Shown: positions 5,709 to 6,884 of the stretch, piece by piece
Numbering within the stretch: the stretch's first letter is position 1
How the letters are laid out: every line of letters starts with the position of its first letter
NCBI GenBank assembly: GCA_027293795.1
Contig: JAPYLE010000121.1
Location: 1 to 6,884, forward strand
DNA length: 6,884 nt
Source: Rickettsia endosymbiont of Ixodes persulcatus
Lineage (GTDB): Bacteria; Pseudomonadota; Alphaproteobacteria; Rickettsiales; Rickettsiaceae
Direction: 5' to 3'
Program-made: the position numbers and the translations under genes
Notes under the pieces: model-generated
Database searches by the model: none
Told to the model about the DNA's origin: nothing
Seen by the model: only the letters and a program-made list of their open reading frames with translations

Positions 5709-6422
5709 ATGCTATCACTTCATCAATTACAATTTAACATAGAACAAAGAAATTTATTTGATCTAAGCCTTACTTTTCTTCCTTCTTCTATTACGTATAT
5801 AAAAGGAGCTAATGGTTGCGGTAAAAGTTCGATGCTACGGATGATAGCAGGAATTATGCAACCGAGTAGCGGTAATATCTACTATAAAAACTGTAATATT
5901 AACAATACACAGCATATTTCAGAAAGCTTTAGACAAGATGAATTTAAAGATGAGCCTGCGCAGCGTATAAAAATACGTGAGCAAAGGCGAATCCTGCAAA
6001 ATTCGCTTGTATCAAGCTTTACGAAATATGCTGTCGCTAAACCTTATTGTACTTATGTAGGTCATAATTTAGGTCTAAAGCTTGAAATGACTGTTTTTGA
6101 GAATCTAAAATTTTGGTCAGAAATTTATAATTCCGCTGAAACCCTATATGCCGCTATTCATTATTTCAAATTACACGATTTATTAGATGAAAAATGCTAT
6201 AGTTTATCTAGTGGGATGCAGAAAGTCGTAGCCGTAGCAAGGCTTATTGCTTGCCAATCGGATTTATGGTTACTTGATGAAGTTGAAACTAACTTAAGCA
6301 AAGAAAATAGAGATTTGCTAAATAATTTAATTGTCATGAAAGCAAATAGTGGCGGTATTGTTCTCCTATCCTCTCATCTAGAAAGTTCTATAAAATCTGC
6401 ACAGATATTACAACTGGATTAA
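5709..6422 (+). CDS. ccmA: Heme exporter ATP-binding protein CcmA, with in-frame palindromic insert
   Basis: CcmA is the cytoplasmic ATPase of the CcmABCD complex, which releases heme-loaded CcmE for cytochrome c maturation. It has Walker A Gly-Ala-Asn-Gly-Cys-Gly-Lys-Ser (33-40), family-typical Tyr-Val-Gly-His-Asn-Leu-Gly-Leu-Lys (116-124), a signature Leu-Ser-Ser-Gly-Met (166-170), Walker B Leu-Trp-Leu-Leu-Asp-Glu (186-191), and an H-loop His223. The length of 237 exceeds E. coli CcmA (207). The excess is the 42-codon palindromic insert at about residues 67-109, between the Gly-Asn-Ile-Tyr-Tyr strand and the Gly-His loop. The signature has Met for the usual Gln, and Pro is replaced by Val after the Walker B Glu. 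A general ABC ATPase is the alternative, but the Gly-His-Asn and Leu-Trp-Leu-Leu-Asp-Glu context favours CcmA. No ccmB follows, and the start has no clear Shine-Dalgarno. Confidence 0.88.
   Translation: MLSLHQLQFNIEQRNLFDLSLTFLPSSITYIKGANGCGKSSMLRMIAGIMQPSSGNIYYKNCNINNTQHISESFRQDEFKDEPAQRIKIREQRRILQNSLVSSFTKYAVAKPYCTYVGHNLGLKLEMTVFENLKFWSEIYNSAETLYAAIHYFKLHDLLDEKCYSLSSGMQKVVAVARLIACQSDLWLLDEVETNLSKENRDLLNNLIVMKANSGGIVLLSSHLESSIKSAQILQLD
5909..6034. repeat. Palindromic element (126 bp) inserted in frame in ccmA
   Basis: The terminal arms 5909-5935 and 6008-6034 are inverted complements at 23 of 27 positions, and the outer 12 bp (ACAGCATATTTC against GAAATATGCTGT) match perfectly. A small inner hairpin CGTAT-AAAA-ATACG lies in the middle. 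The length is exactly 42 codons, so the frame is kept. The translated insert is polar and rich in Arg, Lys, Glu and Gln (about Ile-Ser-Glu-Ser-Phe to Thr-Lys-Tyr-Ala). Its sequence is unlike the nuoL element, so it belongs to a different palindromic family; I do not assign a number. Confidence 0.85.
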
Positions 6423-6433
6423 TTATTATTGTT

Positions 6434-6739
6434 TTACGTATTTTTATATATCTTCCAATGTAAAAAAAATACAAGGCTAACTATAATCCAAATTGAACAA
6501 TTAATTATTGTACTTACAGCACGTGCTTTAGTAACTTCTATATATTCATTCTTGTAACTAATTCTCTTTTCTTCTAGCTCTTTTGGAGGCAAGCTTTTTA
6601 ATTGTTATAAATCCTTATCATATGATTTTAGCTTTAAATATTACTCATTAGTACTGTACTTTATCAGCTCCTCTTTATTATGTATATTCCGGTAGAAATA
6701 ATGTAATGAATGCGTTAAATATAATAGAAGTGTGATGTA
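6434..6739 (-). pseudogene. Decayed small two-helix membrane protein gene, unknown function
   Basis: One minus-strand frame reads for 102 codons from the edge of the putative IS end to a TAA at 6434-6436, broken only by two TAA codons (6641-6643 and 6605-6607). The reading shows a hydrophobic start (Tyr-Ile-Thr-Leu-Leu-Leu-Tyr-Leu), a charged middle with Lys-Glu-Glu-Leu-Ile-Lys, then Leu-Pro-Pro-Lys-Glu-Leu-Glu-Glu-Lys-Arg, and a C-terminal membrane helix (Ile-Ile-Asn-Cys-Ser-Ile-Trp-Ile-Ile-Val-Ser-Leu-Val-Phe-Phe-Leu) with a basic tail. The second stop could be a CAA-to-TAA change, since a CAA follows it. The last 52 codons stay open from a TTG at 6592. The 5' end is missing and probably removed by the adjacent insertion element. 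The gene converges with ccmA, 11 bp apart. I do not recognise the family. Confidence 0.6.
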
Positions 6740-6754
6740 GCTATAGTATAGCTA
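6738..6754. repeat. 17-bp palindrome, candidate end of an IS630-type element
   Basis: TAGCTAT and ATAGCTA flank a three-base AGT centre in a perfect palindrome. It lies exactly where the decayed membrane-protein frame stops making sense and 21 bp beyond the transposase stop codon, which is where the terminal inverted repeat of an IS630 element would be expected. IS630 elements target TA, and a TA sits at the outer edge (6738-6739). The matching far end is outside the window, so the boundary is only inferred. Confidence 0.4.
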
Positions 6755-6775
6755 GACCATAGGAAATAGGTACAG

Positions 6776-6884
6776 TTAAATAAACTTTAGTACGTGTTCT
6801 ACAGCCATACTGATATCTTTGAATTGCCCCGTAACTTTTCTTATTTCGTTCTTAATCTTAAACCAATAATGTTCTATAGGATTT
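6776..6884 (-). CDS. IS630-family (DDE) transposase, C-terminal end, partial at window edge
   Basis: The minus strand encodes 35 residues beginning at the window edge with Asn-Pro-Ile-Glu-His-Tyr-Trp-Phe-Lys-Ile-Lys-Asn-Glu-Ile-Arg and ending at a TAA (6776-6778). Asn-Pro-Ile-Glu followed by an aromatic pair and a basic helix is the final catalytic block of IS630/Tc1-mariner transposases, in which this Glu is the third acidic DDE residue. The short tail with Val-Glu-His-Val-Leu-Lys-Phe-Ile also fits the family C-terminus. The enzyme cuts and joins the element ends at TA targets. Only the 3' end is visible, so intactness cannot be judged. The gene points toward ccmA. Confidence 0.8.
   Translation of the reverse strand, partial: NPIEHYWFKIKNEIRKVTGQFKDISMAVEHVLKFI

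Overview
The window looks like a chromosomal segment of a Rickettsia species. The evidence is very AT-rich DNA, small palindromic repeats sitting both between genes and in frame inside genes (a hallmark of Rickettsia palindromic elements, RPEs), decaying genes, and an alphaproteobacterial nuo block next to a heme-exporter ATPase gene. IS630-type transposase remains at the right edge suggest a lineage with active mobile elements. The species cannot be named from this window.

Left part (1-1052): a rearranged junction. Bases 1-140 are an exact copy of the first part of nuoJ and its upstream sequence (1053-1192). They are fused to an inverted piece (138-486) of a protein-lysine-methyltransferase-like gene. 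That piece runs head-on into a forward-oriented C-terminal piece of the same gene (487-807). The two methyltransferase pieces share a perfect 88-bp inverted repeat (138-225 and 487-574). Joined in the right order they give one continuous protein segment, so they derive from one ancestral gene. A palindromic element (843-1008) fills the gap before nuoJ.

Centre (1066-5595): four intact membrane-arm subunits of respiratory complex I in the order nuoJ, nuoK, nuoL, nuoM. nuoJ and nuoK overlap by 8 bp and nuoK-nuoL are 2 bp apart, so J-K-L is one translational unit. nuoM is set apart by 135 bp with two hairpins. NuoL carries an in-frame palindromic element near its C-terminus. These proteins form the proton-pumping arm of NADH:quinone oxidoreductase in the inner membrane; nuoN is not next to nuoM here.

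Right part (5596-6884): an intergenic palindromic element, then ccmA (ATPase of the heme exporter for cytochrome c maturation) with a second in-frame palindromic element of exactly 126 bp. Convergent to it lies a decayed gene for a small two-helix membrane protein with two premature stops. It is cut off at its 5' side near a small palindrome, beyond which begins the 3' end of an IS630-family transposase gene on the minus strand.

The most notable points are the template-switch-like duplication and inversion at the left edge, two palindromic elements domesticated inside essential respiratory-chain genes, and an apparently undocumented membrane-protein pseudogene too broken to show as an ORF. 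I found no convincing new multi-gene system.
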